DNA of 64,000 nt from [Eubacterium] yurii. GTDB lineage: Bacteria > Bacillota > Clostridia > Peptostreptococcales > Filifactoraceae. This document shows, in pieces, positions 35,937 through 45,189 of the stretch (position 1 is its first letter; every line of letters starts with the position of its first letter). Made by a program: the position numbers and the translations under genes. The stretch lies in NCBI GenBank assembly GCA_900167215.1, contig FUZS01000005.1, positions 1 through 64,000 on the forward strand. Reading direction: 5' to 3'. A model generated the notes under the pieces. It saw only the letters and a program-made list of their open reading frames with translations. It did not search any database and was not told the DNA's origin.

Positions 35937-37070
35937 ATGATATTTAAAAAAGAACATGAATTATTAAGAAAGACTGTTCGTGATTTTGTTGAAAGGGAAA
36001 TGGCTACATATCCGGATGAAGTTGATGAGGTTGGATCACTTCCCAAAGAAGTTATTGCTAAATTGGTGAAGCATAAATTTATTTCAACTATTATTCCTAA
36101 GGAATATGGCGGTGCAGGTGCAGACTACGTTTCTTATGCTATTGTAATGGAGGAAATCAGCAGAAGATGCGCTTCTACAGGTACTTATATTACTGCAGCC
36201 TCTTCATTGGTAGCACTTCCGCTCGTTAACTTTGGAACAAAAGAGCAAAAAGAAAAATATTTAAGACCTTTAGCTGAGGGAAAATACATCGGTTGTTTCG
36301 GATTGACAGAGCCCGGAGCAGGATCTGATGCAGGTGCAGGACAGACTATAGCTATTGACAAAGGTGACTACTATGAACTAAATGGTAGAAAATGCTTTAT
36401 TACCAATGCTCCAATATGCGATTTTGCAATTATTTCAGCTATGACTGACAAGAGTAAGGGAACAAAAGGGATTTCTACATTTATTGTTGAATCAAAGTGG
36501 GAAGGCTTTTCACACGGCGCTCATGAAAATAAGATGGGTATTCGTGGAACTGAAACAGCAGATATAATATTGGAAAATGTTAAGGTTCCTAAGGAAAATC
36601 TGCTTGGAAAAGTTGGTCAAGGCTTTAAGATTATGTTGAACACCCTTGACTATGGTCGTATAGGAGTTGCTGCTCAGGCTCTTGGCGTAGCTCAAGGTGC
36701 CTTGGATGAAGCCATAAAGTATGTAAAGGAACGTGTACAGTTTAACAAGCCTCTTGCAAAATTTCAAAACACACAATTTACAATAGCTGATATGGCAACA
36801 AAGGTTCAGGCTGCAAGACTATTGGTATATGATGCTGCCGAGAAGAAGGATAGCGGACAAGTTCCCGGATTAGAATCAGCTATGGCAAAATATTATGCGG
36901 CTGAAGTTGCTAACGAAGTTGCATATAAGGCTTTGCAATTACATGGAGGATACGGATATATAAAGGATTATCCTATAGAAAGAATCTACAGGGATGCAAG
37001 AATATTATCCATTTATGAAGGTACATCTCAAGTGCAACAAATGGTAATAGCAGGTCATGTTATTAAGTAA
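35937..37070 (+). CDS. acdB: Acyl-CoA dehydrogenase of the reductive branch
   Basis: FAD enzyme reducing 2-enoyl-CoA to saturated acyl-CoA with electrons from EtfAB. 377 residues. Family signatures: CFGLTEPGAGSDAGAGQT (about 120-137), FITNAPICDFAIISA (about 154), QFNKPLAKFQNTQF (about 268), LQLHGGYGYIKDYPIERIYRDAR (split here: LHGGYGYIKDYPIER, about 335) and the catalytic glutamate in IYEGTSQVQ (about 363). An upstream in-frame GTG is part of the ribosome site GTGGAGG, so ATG 35937 is used. Likely complexed with EtfAB, possibly in electron bifurcation, as shown for related enzymes. Confidence 0.93.
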   Translation: MIFKKEHELLRKTVRDFVEREMATYPDEVDEVGSLPKEVIAKLVKHKFISTIIPKEYGGAGADYVSYAIVMEEISRRCASTGTYITAASSLVALPLVNFGTKEQKEKYLRPLAEGKYIGCFGLTEPGAGSDAGAGQTIAIDKGDYYELNGRKCFITNAPICDFAIISAMTDKSKGTKGISTFIVESKWEGFSHGAHENKMGIRGTETADIILENVKVPKENLLGKVGQGFKIMLNTLDYGRIGVAAQALGVAQGALDEAIKYVKERVQFNKPLAKFQNTQFTIADMATKVQAARLLVYDAAEKKDSGQVPGLESAMAKYYAAEVANEVAYKALQLHGGYGYIKDYPIERIYRDARILSIYEGTSQVQQMVIAGHVIK

Positions 37071-37115
37071 AGTGATGAAATATATAGATTAAAAGAGTAT
37101 ATATGGAGGTTTATT

Positions 37116-37901
37116 TTGAGAATTATAGTTTGTGCAAAACAAGTACCTGATACTACTGAGGTACGTATAGATCCTGTAAGCGGCACTCTTATAAGAGAAG
37201 GTGTGCCAAGCATTTTGAACCCTGACGATGCAAATGCTTTAGAAGAAGCTTTAAAATTAAAAGATACTAATCCCGATATTACAGTTTCTGTAGTAACTAT
37301 GGGACCTCCTCAAGCAGAAATTATGCTAAGAGAATGCCTTGCTATGGGAGCTGACGAAGTATATATGATTTCTGACCGTGCATTTGGCGGTTCTGACACA
37401 TGGGCTACTTCAAATGCGCTTGCAGCGGCTATTCGTAAAATAGGAGATTATAAATTTATTTTTGCGGGTCGTCAAGCTATTGACGGAGATACTGCTCAGG
37501 TTGGTCCTCAAATTGCGGAAAAGCTGGATATTCCTCAAGTAACTTATGTACAGGATTTTTCTTTAGATGGAGATACTGTAACAGTTCAAAGACAATTAGA
37601 AGACGGATATGAAGTTATTAAGGTAAAGACACCTGTGATGTTGACAGCAGTCAAAGAATTGAATGATCCAAGATACATGAGTGTGGATATGATATTTGAT
37701 GCTTTTAAAAAAGATGTTACAATTTGGACCATAGATGATCTTGACATCGACAGTACAGTTGTAGGTTTGAAGGCTTCTCCTACTCGTGTGGCTCGTTCTT
37801 TCACTCCAAGTCCGAAAGGAAAAGGCGTTATGCTTGAAGGTAGTACGCAAGATAAGATTGAAAGACTTGTTGTCGAATTAAAACATAAGCATATCATTTA
37901 G
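37116..37901 (+). CDS. etfB: Electron transfer flavoprotein, beta subunit
   Basis: 261 residues. It begins RIIVCAKQVPDTTEVRID, the standard EtfB N-terminus; GRQAIDGDTAQVGPQIAE (about 110) is the FAD/AMP-site signature, and VMLTAVKELNDPRYM (about 173) follows. The start is TTG, with GGAGG 7 nt upstream. Works with EtfA and the acyl-CoA dehydrogenase just upstream. Confidence 0.94.
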   Translation: MRIIVCAKQVPDTTEVRIDPVSGTLIREGVPSILNPDDANALEEALKLKDTNPDITVSVVTMGPPQAEIMLRECLAMGADEVYMISDRAFGGSDTWATSNALAAAIRKIGDYKFIFAGRQAIDGDTAQVGPQIAEKLDIPQVTYVQDFSLDGDTVTVQRQLEDGYEVIKVKTPVMLTAVKELNDPRYMSVDMIFDAFKKDVTIWTIDDLDIDSTVVGLKASPTRVARSFTPSPKGKGVMLEGSTQDKIERLVVELKHKHII

Positions 37902-37913
37902 TTGGGGGAAAAG

Positions 37914-38975
37914 ATGGATAATAAAGATATAAAACAATTTAAAAATGTTTGGGTATTTGCCGAACAGAGAAATGGAATTTTGACTCCTGTGGTTATTGAA
38001 CTTCTTGGAGAGGGAAGAAAACTTGCTGATGAAATCGGAGTTGAGTTATGCGCAATATTAGGTGGATATAATGTAGATGCTTTGGCTGATGAGCTTATAC
38101 GTTTTGGAGCTGATAAGGTCTACTATGCGAATAATGAACTGTTGAAAAATTATACTACTGACGGATATACAAAAATAATTATAGAAGCAGTGGAAGAATT
38201 TAAGCCTGAAATAATTTTAATTGGAGCGACACATATAGGTCGTGACTTGGCACCTCGTGTAGCATCTAATTTGAATACAGGACTTACTGCCGATTGTACT
38301 AAACTTGAGATTGATCCTGAGGATAAAAAATTAAAGCAAACTCGTCCTGCATTTGGTGGAAATATTATGGCAACTATAATTTGTCCTGAAAGAAGACCAC
38401 AAATGTCTACTGTAAGACCGGGAGTTATGGACAAGGCTGTTGAAGATGCAAATCATAAGGGAGAAATCATAAATCTTAATACTAAATTGACAAAAGCTGA
38501 TATTAGAACTGAAGTTGTTGAAATTGTTAAGACTAAAAAAGATTTAATATCATTGACAGATGCAGAGTTCATAATATCAGGAGGTTTAGGGATTAAAAAT
38601 GCTGACGGATTCAAGCTATTGCAAAAATTAGCTGACAGATTGGGCGGTACTATTGGGGCATCTCGTGCCGCAGTTGATGCAGGATGGATAGATCATTCCA
38701 GACAGGTAGGTCAAACAGGTACTACAGTTAAACCTAAGGTTTATGTTGCCTGCGGTATTTCAGGAGCGATTCAACATTTAGCCGGAATGCAAAACTCAGA
38801 TATAATTATTGCTATTAATACTAATGAAAATGCGCCTATATTTGAGGTGGCTGATTATGGTATAGTCGGTGATGTATATGACGTTGTTCCAAAACTTATT
38901 GAACTTTTAAATGATGACAAGAGATTGGTAGATTTATTTAACTCAAATAGGATAGATGTTTCTCAGTTACAATAA
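37914..38975 (+). CDS. etfA: Electron transfer flavoprotein, alpha subunit
   Basis: 353 residues. N-terminal domain with [20 protein letters not shown] (about 104-123); C-terminal FAD domain with [20 protein letters not shown] (about 245-264), [16 protein letters not shown] and [16 protein letters not shown] 12 bases upstream is part of the ribosome site TTGGGGGA; ATG 37914 is chosen. It lies 12 nt after etfB and is the last gene of the operon core. Confidence 0.94.
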   Translation: MDNKDIKQFKNVWVFAEQRNGILTPVVIELLGEGRKLADEIGVELCAILGGYNVDALADELIRFGADKVYYANNELLKNYTTDGYTKIIIEAVEEFKPEIILIGATHIGRDLAPRVASNLNTGLTADCTKLEIDPEDKKLKQTRPAFGGNIMATIICPERRPQMSTVRPGVMDKAVEDANHKGEIINLNTKLTKADIRTEVVEIVKTKKDLISLTDAEFIISGGLGIKNADGFKLLQKLADRLGGTIGASRAAVDAGWIDHSRQVGQTGTTVKPKVYVACGISGAIQHLAGMQNSDIIIAINTNENAPIFEVADYGIVGDVYDVVPKLIELLNDDKRLVDLFNSNRIDVSQLQ

Positions 38976-39046
38976 TTTTAGTTTTCAAAAAATACTAAGT
39001 ATATATAAGTACTTACTGTAAAAAACTCAAGTAATTAAAAATAGTT

Positions 39047-39090
39047 ATAGTTATAAGAAAAGATATTATTTATTTTTTCTTATAACTTGT
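39047..39090 (+). terminator. Terminator of the had/etf operon
   Basis: AGTTATAAGAAAA and TTTTTCTTATAACT form a 13-bp stem with an AT loop. It lies 75 nt after etfA. A 160-nt spacer to the permease gene follows, with no clear promoter. Confidence 0.65.
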
Positions 39091-39252
39091 AACTGTATTA
39101 TTTAGAACGTATTTTGATTACCATACATATATAAAGCTGGCTATGTAATGAAGAAAGATAGTCAATGTGATAATGATGGAATGATGATGGTATGTGTGGA
39201 AATTAGTAATAATTTTAACAAAAAAATGGAATATTAAAATTAGGAGGAAACA

Positions 39253-40380
39253 ATGGATAATAAGACTTCTAAGGCATCGTTTGGAGCGATGTTTGCTGTA
39301 GCTGCGGTATGGTTCGGATCACATGTAGGCGGGGGATTTGCAACAGGTAATCAAACTGTTCAATATTTCGTTAGATTCGGTTGGCCTACGGTGTTTATGC
39401 CGGTATTAGTTATAGGATTGTTGGGTTGGTGTTATTATAATGGAACTGTTATGGCAAAAAATCATCAGATATTCCGCTATGATGACTTTGCAAGAGAGTT
39501 ATATGCTCCATTTTCAAGCGCAGGAAAGATTTTTTTTGATATAGCTTTTTTCGTATTGGTAACTGTAGCTGCAGGTATTGCAATTGCAGGAGGAGGCTCA
39601 TTATTTGAAGAGTTATTTAAGCTAAACTACTATGTAGGCATTACTATTACAGGTCTAGTATTCTTCCTACTGACAATTTTTGGAGCAGATGTAGTTAGAA
39701 AGGCGTCTTCATATATTACAATATTTATTCTAATATTTTTGATAGTACTTTTGGTGCCTGGTCTAAGTTCAGGAAGTAAAAATATAGCTCACTTAGTAAA
39801 TACAAGATATATGGAAGGTAGTTGGGGACAAGTTTTATGGATGGGACTAATATATGGCGGATTCCAAATATTGGTTGTGGCATCTATAGTATCTACTTCT
39901 CAAAACCTAAAGACAACAAGAGATTGTGTAGGATTTGCTCTTATAGGATTTATACTTAATGCTGTAATGACAGCTTTGTGTGCTATTATGATTTTAGGTT
40001 ATATGCCTGACATAGCTTCAAATAAGTTACCTATTCTTACAATAGCAAAAAATCAAAACAATCCGTTTCTACTATATTCTTACTCTATAGTATTATATTG
40101 TGCCTTTGTATCTACAGGTGTAGGTGTTGTATTTGGATTAGTTGCACGTTTTGAAAATGCTATACTTTCTAATATGGACATTGGTAAACGTCGTGCGCTT
40201 ATTTCTTTCTCTTGCCTGCTAATATCTGTAATATTCTCTTTGGTAGGATTGACAAAACTTGTTGCTGTAGGTTATGGCTGGATAGGAAGAGTCTGCATCT
40301 TCTTGTTGGTTATTCCTCTTGCAATAATTGCGCCTATAAAAAATGCAAAATTTAAAAAAGAACATCCTGAAATCAAATAG
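39253..40380 (+). CDS. YkvI-family membrane transporter (LeuT/APC-fold like)
   Basis: 375 residues with about 10-11 helices. The N-terminal GAMFAVAAVWFGSHVGGGFATGNQ (about 11-34, shown in parts: FGSHVGGGFATGN) is a broken first helix typical of LeuT-fold carriers; WMGLIYGGFQ is near 200. YkvI proteins are annotated as membrane proteins or putative amino-acid transporters. Its place after the had/etf operon and its shared CGT arginine codons (e.g. KRRAL) suggest uptake of the fermented amino acid or export of its product. AGGAGG before ATG. Confidence 0.8.
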   Translation: MDNKTSKASFGAMFAVAAVWFGSHVGGGFATGNQTVQYFVRFGWPTVFMPVLVIGLLGWCYYNGTVMAKNHQIFRYDDFARELYAPFSSAGKIFFDIAFFVLVTVAAGIAIAGGGSLFEELFKLNYYVGITITGLVFFLLTIFGADVVRKASSYITIFILIFLIVLLVPGLSSGSKNIAHLVNTRYMEGSWGQVLWMGLIYGGFQILVVASIVSTSQNLKTTRDCVGFALIGFILNAVMTALCAIMILGYMPDIASNKLPILTIAKNQNNPFLLYSYSIVLYCAFVSTGVGVVFGLVARFENAILSNMDIGKRRALISFSCLLISVIFSLVGLTKLVAVGYGWIGRVCIFLLVIPLAIIAPIKNAKFKKEHPEIK

Positions 40381-40416
40381 CTAATACTTTACTGCCATTT
40401 ATTTTTCTTATAAAAT

Positions 40417-40468
40417 AATGTCAGTCATATATGAAATTTCTATAGTTTGTATATGACTGACATTTTTT
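40417..40468 (+). terminator. Terminator after the permease
   Basis: AATGTCAGTCATATA and TATATGACTGACATT form a perfect 15-bp stem, then TTTTTAT. Confidence 0.85.
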
Positions 40469-40614
40469 ATATTTTAGGTTTACAATATAAGTGCAATACT
40501 TAATAAAAAAACTATGTTAGACTTAAGTGCTTCAAAATTCTAAAAAATTGAAGCGAAATCTTTACTTTTTTATATTTATATTCTATAATAAGTAAAGATG
40601 TGGAGGGCTTTATT

Positions 40615-41532
40615 ATGTATGATTATACCGGGCTTTATAGACAGCTAAAAGAAAAAAATCTAAATAAATCAGATCTGATACATATACTTAATATATCGTC
40701 TCGTACTATCGCCAAAATCTCAAGGGGAGAAAAAGTTTCAAAAACTGTACTTACAAAGATATCAGAATATTTTTCCTGTTCTTATGAAGATATTTATAAG
40801 TTAATATATGACAATGTTATACTGCAAAGACTTAGGGAAGAAAAAAATCACAAAATATCAGGTGGACTTTATCATGAATTGCAAATAAGGATGACATATA
40901 ATTCTAACCATATTGAGGGAAGCAGATTGAGCGAAGAACAAACTCGTAATATATTTGAGACCAATACAATTACTGCAGGAGATGCTATTTATGTAGACGA
41001 TATAATTGAAACAGTCAATCATTTCAGGGCAATAGACTATTGTATTGATATTGCAGAAGAAATTTTGACAGAGGAAATCATTAAAAAACTGCAGTTTATA
41101 TTAAAAAGCTCTACAAAAGATGAAAGTCTTTCTTGGTTTAAGGTGGGTGAATATAAGGAAAGTCCAAATGTAGTAGGAGGAAAGGAAACTACAGCTCCAA
41201 AAGATGTGCAAAAAAGTATGGCTGAATTATTAAGAGGCTACAATAAAAAGAAAGATATTGGCTTTGAAGATATAGTATCTTTCCACTACAGCTTTGAAAA
41301 AATTCATCCGTTTCAAGATGGCAACGGTCGTGTAGGCAGGCTCATTGCATTTAAAGAATGTCTAAGACATAATATAATCCCCTTTATAATAGAAGATGTA
41401 AAAAAGTATTTTTATTATCGAGGACTTGATAAATTTGAAGATGAAAGGGGCTATCTGATAGATACTTGCTTAGATGGACAAGATACATTTACAAAATTGC
41501 TTGAAATATTCAATATAGAGCTTAAATCCTAA
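40615..41532 (+). CDS. Fic family protein with N-terminal HTH
   Basis: 305 residues. A Cro/XRE-like helix-turn-helix (about 15-60, LIHILNISSRTIAKISRGEK) is followed by a Fic domain with the complete active-site loop HPFQDGNGRVGR (231-242). Fic enzymes transfer AMP or other phosphate-linked groups to target hydroxyls. The inhibitory-helix motif S/T-x3-E-G/N is present before the core (S97...E101-G102), so this is a self-inhibited class II-type protein. ATG 40615 has GGAGG 8 nt upstream; an upstream GTG is part of that site. Monocistronic; no antitoxin partner is needed or seen. The target is unknown. Confidence 0.9.
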   Translation: MYDYTGLYRQLKEKNLNKSDLIHILNISSRTIAKISRGEKVSKTVLTKISEYFSCSYEDIYKLIYDNVILQRLREEKNHKISGGLYHELQIRMTYNSNHIEGSRLSEEQTRNIFETNTITAGDAIYVDDIIETVNHFRAIDYCIDIAEEILTEEIIKKLQFILKSSTKDESLSWFKVGEYKESPNVVGGKETTAPKDVQKSMAELLRGYNKKKDIGFEDIVSFHYSFEKIHPFQDGNGRVGRLIAFKECLRHNIIPFIIEDVKKYFYYRGLDKFEDERGYLIDTCLDGQDTFTKLLEIFNIELKS

Positions 41533-41793
41533 ATTTTTTTTAAATTAATTTTAATTGATTATTAAAATAATTGAATTAATAATCTTATTATTCTTTTATA
41601 ATATGTGGACTTTTTTAAACATATTATAATATAATTAGAATATGGAAGTTAATACTATTCTAATTGTGTGTCGTGGTAAATGATATTATTCACTTCTTTT
41701 TAAAAAATCTAAGATAAGGGCATAATTTAAATTTTATGCAAGTGATGATTACAATATTTTTGCAGAATTATTACCTAAAAAAGTGGTGTAAGT

Positions 41794-42339
41794 ATGTTTT
41801 ATTTCAACAAATCTTTTAAAGTTTTAAAGTATTTACTTGTGTTTTTTCTTATGCTGTCATTGGTAGTGGCTTGTGAAAGTCAATCTAATTTAGGGATGAA
41901 AGATGCCGGTATTGATTTTCCAAAAGATGAAAAGGGCTACCCTAAGAATGATATAGTAATGATAAACGGTCAAAGTTATGCTATAAATATTGCAAAAAGT
42001 CCCGATAAAAAAGTCGAAAAAGAGCATGAAATGGAGATTGAACTCAAAGGGAAGGATGATATTGTTGATGTAGCACTTCCTCAGTGGTCGGTAATTAATA
42101 ATTGGAGTATGGAAGAAAGTCTGAGTTTAATTTCCAATAATGTAATAGAATTTCCGATTGATACTAAGGATATGCTTGAAGGTACTTCTAACAGAGTGCA
42201 GAGCTTTAAAATTAAGGTAGCTGATGATGAAAAGACGACATTGATTTTCAAATGGTCAAATGTAAATGAGATGGGAAAGGCATTTAAGGATAAAAAAGCG
42301 GATTACATTTTAAAAATTACAGTATCACACGAAAATTAA
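41794..42339 (+). CDS. Lipoprotein of unknown function
   Basis: 181 residues. A hydrophobic signal ends in the lipobox LVVAC (Cys about residue 27), so it is surface-anchored. The mature part (KDEKGYPKNDIVMINGQSY, then beta-like strands and WSVINNW) is hydrophilic and probably beta-rich. A chagasin-like inhibitor fold was considered but its loop motifs are not seen. The ribosome site is weak (GTGGTG). It sits between the Fic gene and element C2. Confidence 0.65.
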   Translation: MFYFNKSFKVLKYLLVFFLMLSLVVACESQSNLGMKDAGIDFPKDEKGYPKNDIVMINGQSYAINIAKSPDKKVEKEHEMEIELKGKDDIVDVALPQWSVINNWSMEESLSLISNNVIEFPIDTKDMLEGTSNRVQSFKIKVADDEKTTLIFKWSNVNEMGKAFKDKKADYILKITVSHEN

Positions 42340-42391
42340 ACAGAATCATAATTACTGTTGCTTTTATAAATATAATAATGAATTCTTAATG

Positions 42392-42746
42392 ACTCAACTT
42401 TCCAGCTAAAATTATCGAGAATTTACTTGAAATTTAAACGAAAATTTATTTTTTAATATACTACTTGACATACAATTTTCTAAACAATATTTATTGAAAT
42501 TTGCATATTTATCAAAAAATGAAAACACTGAAAAAACTATGTCAAGTATAATATTATATTTTTATACTAAACTCTATTTAAAATATAGATTTTATACTTC
42601 CTATACTCTTTAGTATATCGTTTTTTTATAAACTTTTAGTGCATAAACTGGTATAAAAATAATTCTATTATTCTATTAGATTTAAGTATTAAAATAAAAT
42701 CAAAATTCAATTTTTTTGATATGTTTTTCATGTGGGGAAGTTGAGT
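42392..42746 (+). repeat. Family C element (copy C2) interrupted by a family B-like element
   Basis: The ends ACTCAACTTTCC and GGGGAAGTTGAGT match C1. A 129-bp insert (42563-42691, TATACTAAACTC ... TTAGATTTAAGTATTA) has family B ends in reverse. Without it the element is 226 bp, within a base of C1. Confidence 0.8.
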
Positions 42747-42839
42747 TAATGACTAAAGACTGGTGTTTTGCTATATTTACCCGTTAAGTAAAGGGGGATT
42801 AAGTATAAAAAATTCTAACAAATTTTTAAGGAGGATGGA

Positions 42840-44228
42840 ATGATTAATTTAAACAAGAGAAATAATTTAAAAGAGTATTTTAACAGGAAATTTGAAGCGG
42901 AAACACTGTCTAAAAGATTTTCAAGTATTATGTTTTTTGCTCTTATGCTATCTACGTTGTTGGCATTACAGACAAATTTTGCGTCAGCAGACAGTATATC
43001 TTTGGCAGAAAAAATTAAAAAAGCTGAGGAAAATGTAGTTTGGCTTGATAAGAAGTATAGTGAGTATTTTAATTTTGAAGACACTATTGTTGGGGTTTTA
43101 ATTGATAAGAACAGTAAATACTATGAAACATGTTTTATGGATAAGAATTTAAAAAAAATAGTATCATATAATGTTGACAAAGAAGAGCCTTGGGATATTG
43201 TTCCTAATTTATTGGATACTCCGGAAGGCATTGCACCTATTATGATTAACGGAAAATATGGTTATGTTAATAAGAAGGGTAAATTAATAGTAAAACCTAA
43301 ATATGATAGTGCGAGTAAATTTTCAGAAGGAATTGCAATTGTAGAGTTAAATAAAAGAGATGGAATGATAGATACAAGTGGAAGAGAAATAGTTAAGACT
43401 AAGTATTATGCAATACATCAATTTAAAGAAGGGGTGGCATCATTTAGTTTAACTGGAAGAAAATGGGGCTTTATGGATAAAACAGGTAAGGAGGTAATAA
43501 AAGCAAAGTATGATTATGCAAATGACTTTTCAGAAGGTATGGCAAAAGTAGAAATAGGAGGAAAATGGGGCTATATAGATAAAAGCGGTAGAGAAGTGGT
43601 AAAGCCAAAGTATAAAGGTGTAAATGATTTTAAAAATGGTATGGCAATAGTAAAAATAGGTAAAAAATATGGTCTTATAGATAAAAGCGGTAAGGAAGTT
43701 GTAAAGCCTAAGTATGATGATATGGGTAATATTATTGAAGGAATGGCAGTCGTACAATTAGGTAATAAATGGGGATTTGTTGATAAGACCGGAAAAGAGA
43801 TAGTAAAACCGCAATATGATAAAGTCACTTATTTTTCAAGTGGGTTGGCAGGCGTACAATTAGGTAATAAATGGGGATTTATTGATAAGACCGGAAAAGA
43901 AGTAGTAGAGAAAAAATATGACGATATTGATCCGTTTTTTGAAGGAATGGCAGTAGTAAAAATAAAAGATAAAGATGGATATGGAGATAAAGAGGGATAT
44001 ATAGATAACACAGGAAAAGAAGTGGTAGAACCCAAATATGATTTTGCTGCTTTCTTTGAAGACGGAATGGGAGAAGTAACAAATTATGAGATGGGCATTA
44101 TGGTCGGATATGTAGATAAAACAGGTCAAGAAGTTGTAGAGGTTAAGTATAATGGTGTAAGTAAGATTAGAAATAATACGATAGTATTAGTAAAAGATGA
44201 TAAGGTTGGATTGTTAACTATAAAGTAG
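42840..44228 (+). CDS. Exported WG-repeat protein
   Basis: 462 residues. N-terminal signal or anchor (about 28-50, FFALMLSTLLALQTNFASA). From about 135 to the end run nine tandem WG (KWG) repeats of 30-40 residues, each W/YGYIDKTGKEVVKPKYD-like followed by F-EGMAVV-. The array is regular (units 3-7 nearly identical), suggesting recent internal duplication. WG proteins form beta-propeller-like or solenoid arrays outside the cell; their ligands are mostly unknown. Excellent AAGGAGG site. It lies directly downstream of element C2. Confidence 0.88.
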   Translation: MINLNKRNNLKEYFNRKFEAETLSKRFSSIMFFALMLSTLLALQTNFASADSISLAEKIKKAEENVVWLDKKYSEYFNFEDTIVGVLIDKNSKYYETCFMDKNLKKIVSYNVDKEEPWDIVPNLLDTPEGIAPIMINGKYGYVNKKGKLIVKPKYDSASKFSEGIAIVELNKRDGMIDTSGREIVKTKYYAIHQFKEGVASFSLTGRKWGFMDKTGKEVIKAKYDYANDFSEGMAKVEIGGKWGYIDKSGREVVKPKYKGVNDFKNGMAIVKIGKKYGLIDKSGKEVVKPKYDDMGNIIEGMAVVQLGNKWGFVDKTGKEIVKPQYDKVTYFSSGLAGVQLGNKWGFIDKTGKEVVEKKYDDIDPFFEGMAVVKIKDKDGYGDKEGYIDNTGKEVVEPKYDFAAFFEDGMGEVTNYEMGIMVGYVDKTGQEVVEVKYNGVSKIRNNTIVLVKDDKVGLLTIK

Positions 44229-44373
44229 TTTTTTATTTTGTGCTTTAGAAAAATGATATATGTAAAGTTGACAAAATAATTCTTGTTTGATATGCTTTGG
44301 ATGTAGGATACTTAGCTTTTTGAATAAGTTTATTTTAAAATTTTAAAAATCAGTTCAGCCCTTATTAAAAGTA

Positions 44374-44402
44374 CTTGAAAAAATTTGATATTTATAATAT
44401 AA
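44374..44402 (+). promoter_or_regulatory. Promoter of SRP RNA
   Basis: TTGAAA, 17 nt, TATAAT, ending about 30 nt before the conserved 5' end of the RNA. The gap suggests 5' processing. Confidence 0.6.
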
Positions 44403-44433
44403 TTGTAAAAGTATTTTTAAGTCTTTAAGATTT

Positions 44434-44703
44434 GTCGTGATAGATGGGAAAGTAGCGGAGTCCTGTAACCTGCAATCCGCTTTAGCAGGATTGAATTCCC
44501 GTATTGAGTGTATTGTTTTGTAAGGCTGGAGAGCATGGTAGGTGTTGAGATCGGGGTCTTGTGCAATGTAGATTTACGAACCCCGTCAGGTCTTGATCGA
44601 AGCAGCGGTAAGTAAAACCCTGCATGTGATACAAGGGTGCCTCGGTTGAGTCTTAAGTGTTAATACCGCTTGGAAGGCATATGCGAAGACGGGTTCACGA
44701 CTT
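44434..44703 (+). ncRNA. ffs: Signal recognition particle RNA (long, Alu-containing)
   Basis: About 270 nt. GTCGTGA at the 5' end pairs with TCACGAC at the 3' end. The Alu part has the Firmicutes pattern (GATGGGAA ... CCTGTAACCTGCAATCCGC ... GCAGGATTGAATTCCCG) and GTAAGGCTGG. The S domain holds GGGGTC...GAACCCCGTCAGGTC and GAAGCAGCGGTAAG, which bind Ffh. The apical loop between GGTC and GAAGCAGC reads TTGATC (44593-44598) where CGGAAG is usual, so the GGAA tetraloop is absent. It is adjacent to dnaX, as in many Firmicutes. Confidence 0.9.
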
Positions 44704-44752
44704 AATTTAATATAAATTTGATTAAGTAGAAAACTCTATTTAATTCATTGAC

Positions 44753-44779
44753 AGAGAGTTTGCACTCTCTTTTTTTTGA
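44753..44779 (+). terminator. Terminator of SRP RNA
   Basis: AGAGAGT-TTGC-ACTCTCT followed by eight T. About 50 nt past the mature 3' end. Confidence 0.9.
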
Positions 44780-44782
44780 TTT

Positions 44783-44910
44783 TATACTGAAATTTAATAG
44801 AATTATAGATAGTATATTTTTAGAATATTAATAATTATGTCATAGATAGCATGCTTTTCAAATGAAATGCTAAGTGACATATCCAATATATTAAACAAAT
44901 TGTAGTATTA
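44783..44910 (+). repeat. Dispersed element, family B (copy B8, diverged)
   Basis: Starts TATACTGAAATTTAATAGAATTATAGA, contains GTCATAGATAGCATG and ends ATATCCAATATATTAAACAAATTGTAGTATTA. The remaining 280 nt to dnaX are AT-rich with nothing recognised. Confidence 0.5.
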
Positions 44911-45189
44911 TGCTGATATTTTTGATATTAACTATAGTAATATTAACATTTATCGAAATATTTACTATAATTTAATAAAATCGTGTATATTTTTACTTTT
45001 CTTTGGAAAGTTGAAATTTTTCATAATCAAAGAAAAGTCCTATAATATTTATCCATAAATAAAAATATTTGCAATAAACAGTAGATTAAAAATATATTGA
45101 TATTATCTAAAAATACATGAATTTTAGTATGATTAGCAAAAATTAATAAACAAGTATAAAATTTCAGGAAATAATATTGGAGATATACT

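Noticed and set aside
40615-41532. Fic toxin needing a separate antitoxin gene
   Set aside because: The inhibitory S97...E101-G102 motif is inside the same protein, and no small partner gene is adjacent.
41794-42339. Chagasin-type protease inhibitor
   Set aside because: A beta-rich secreted domain is plausible, but the NPTTGY-, GxGG- and RPW-like loops of the family are not visible.
44585-44606. tmRNA or RNase P RNA as the identity of the RNA near dnaX
   Set aside because: The Alu-type 5' part, the GTCAGG...GAAGCAGC core and the pairing of the two ends all fit SRP RNA.
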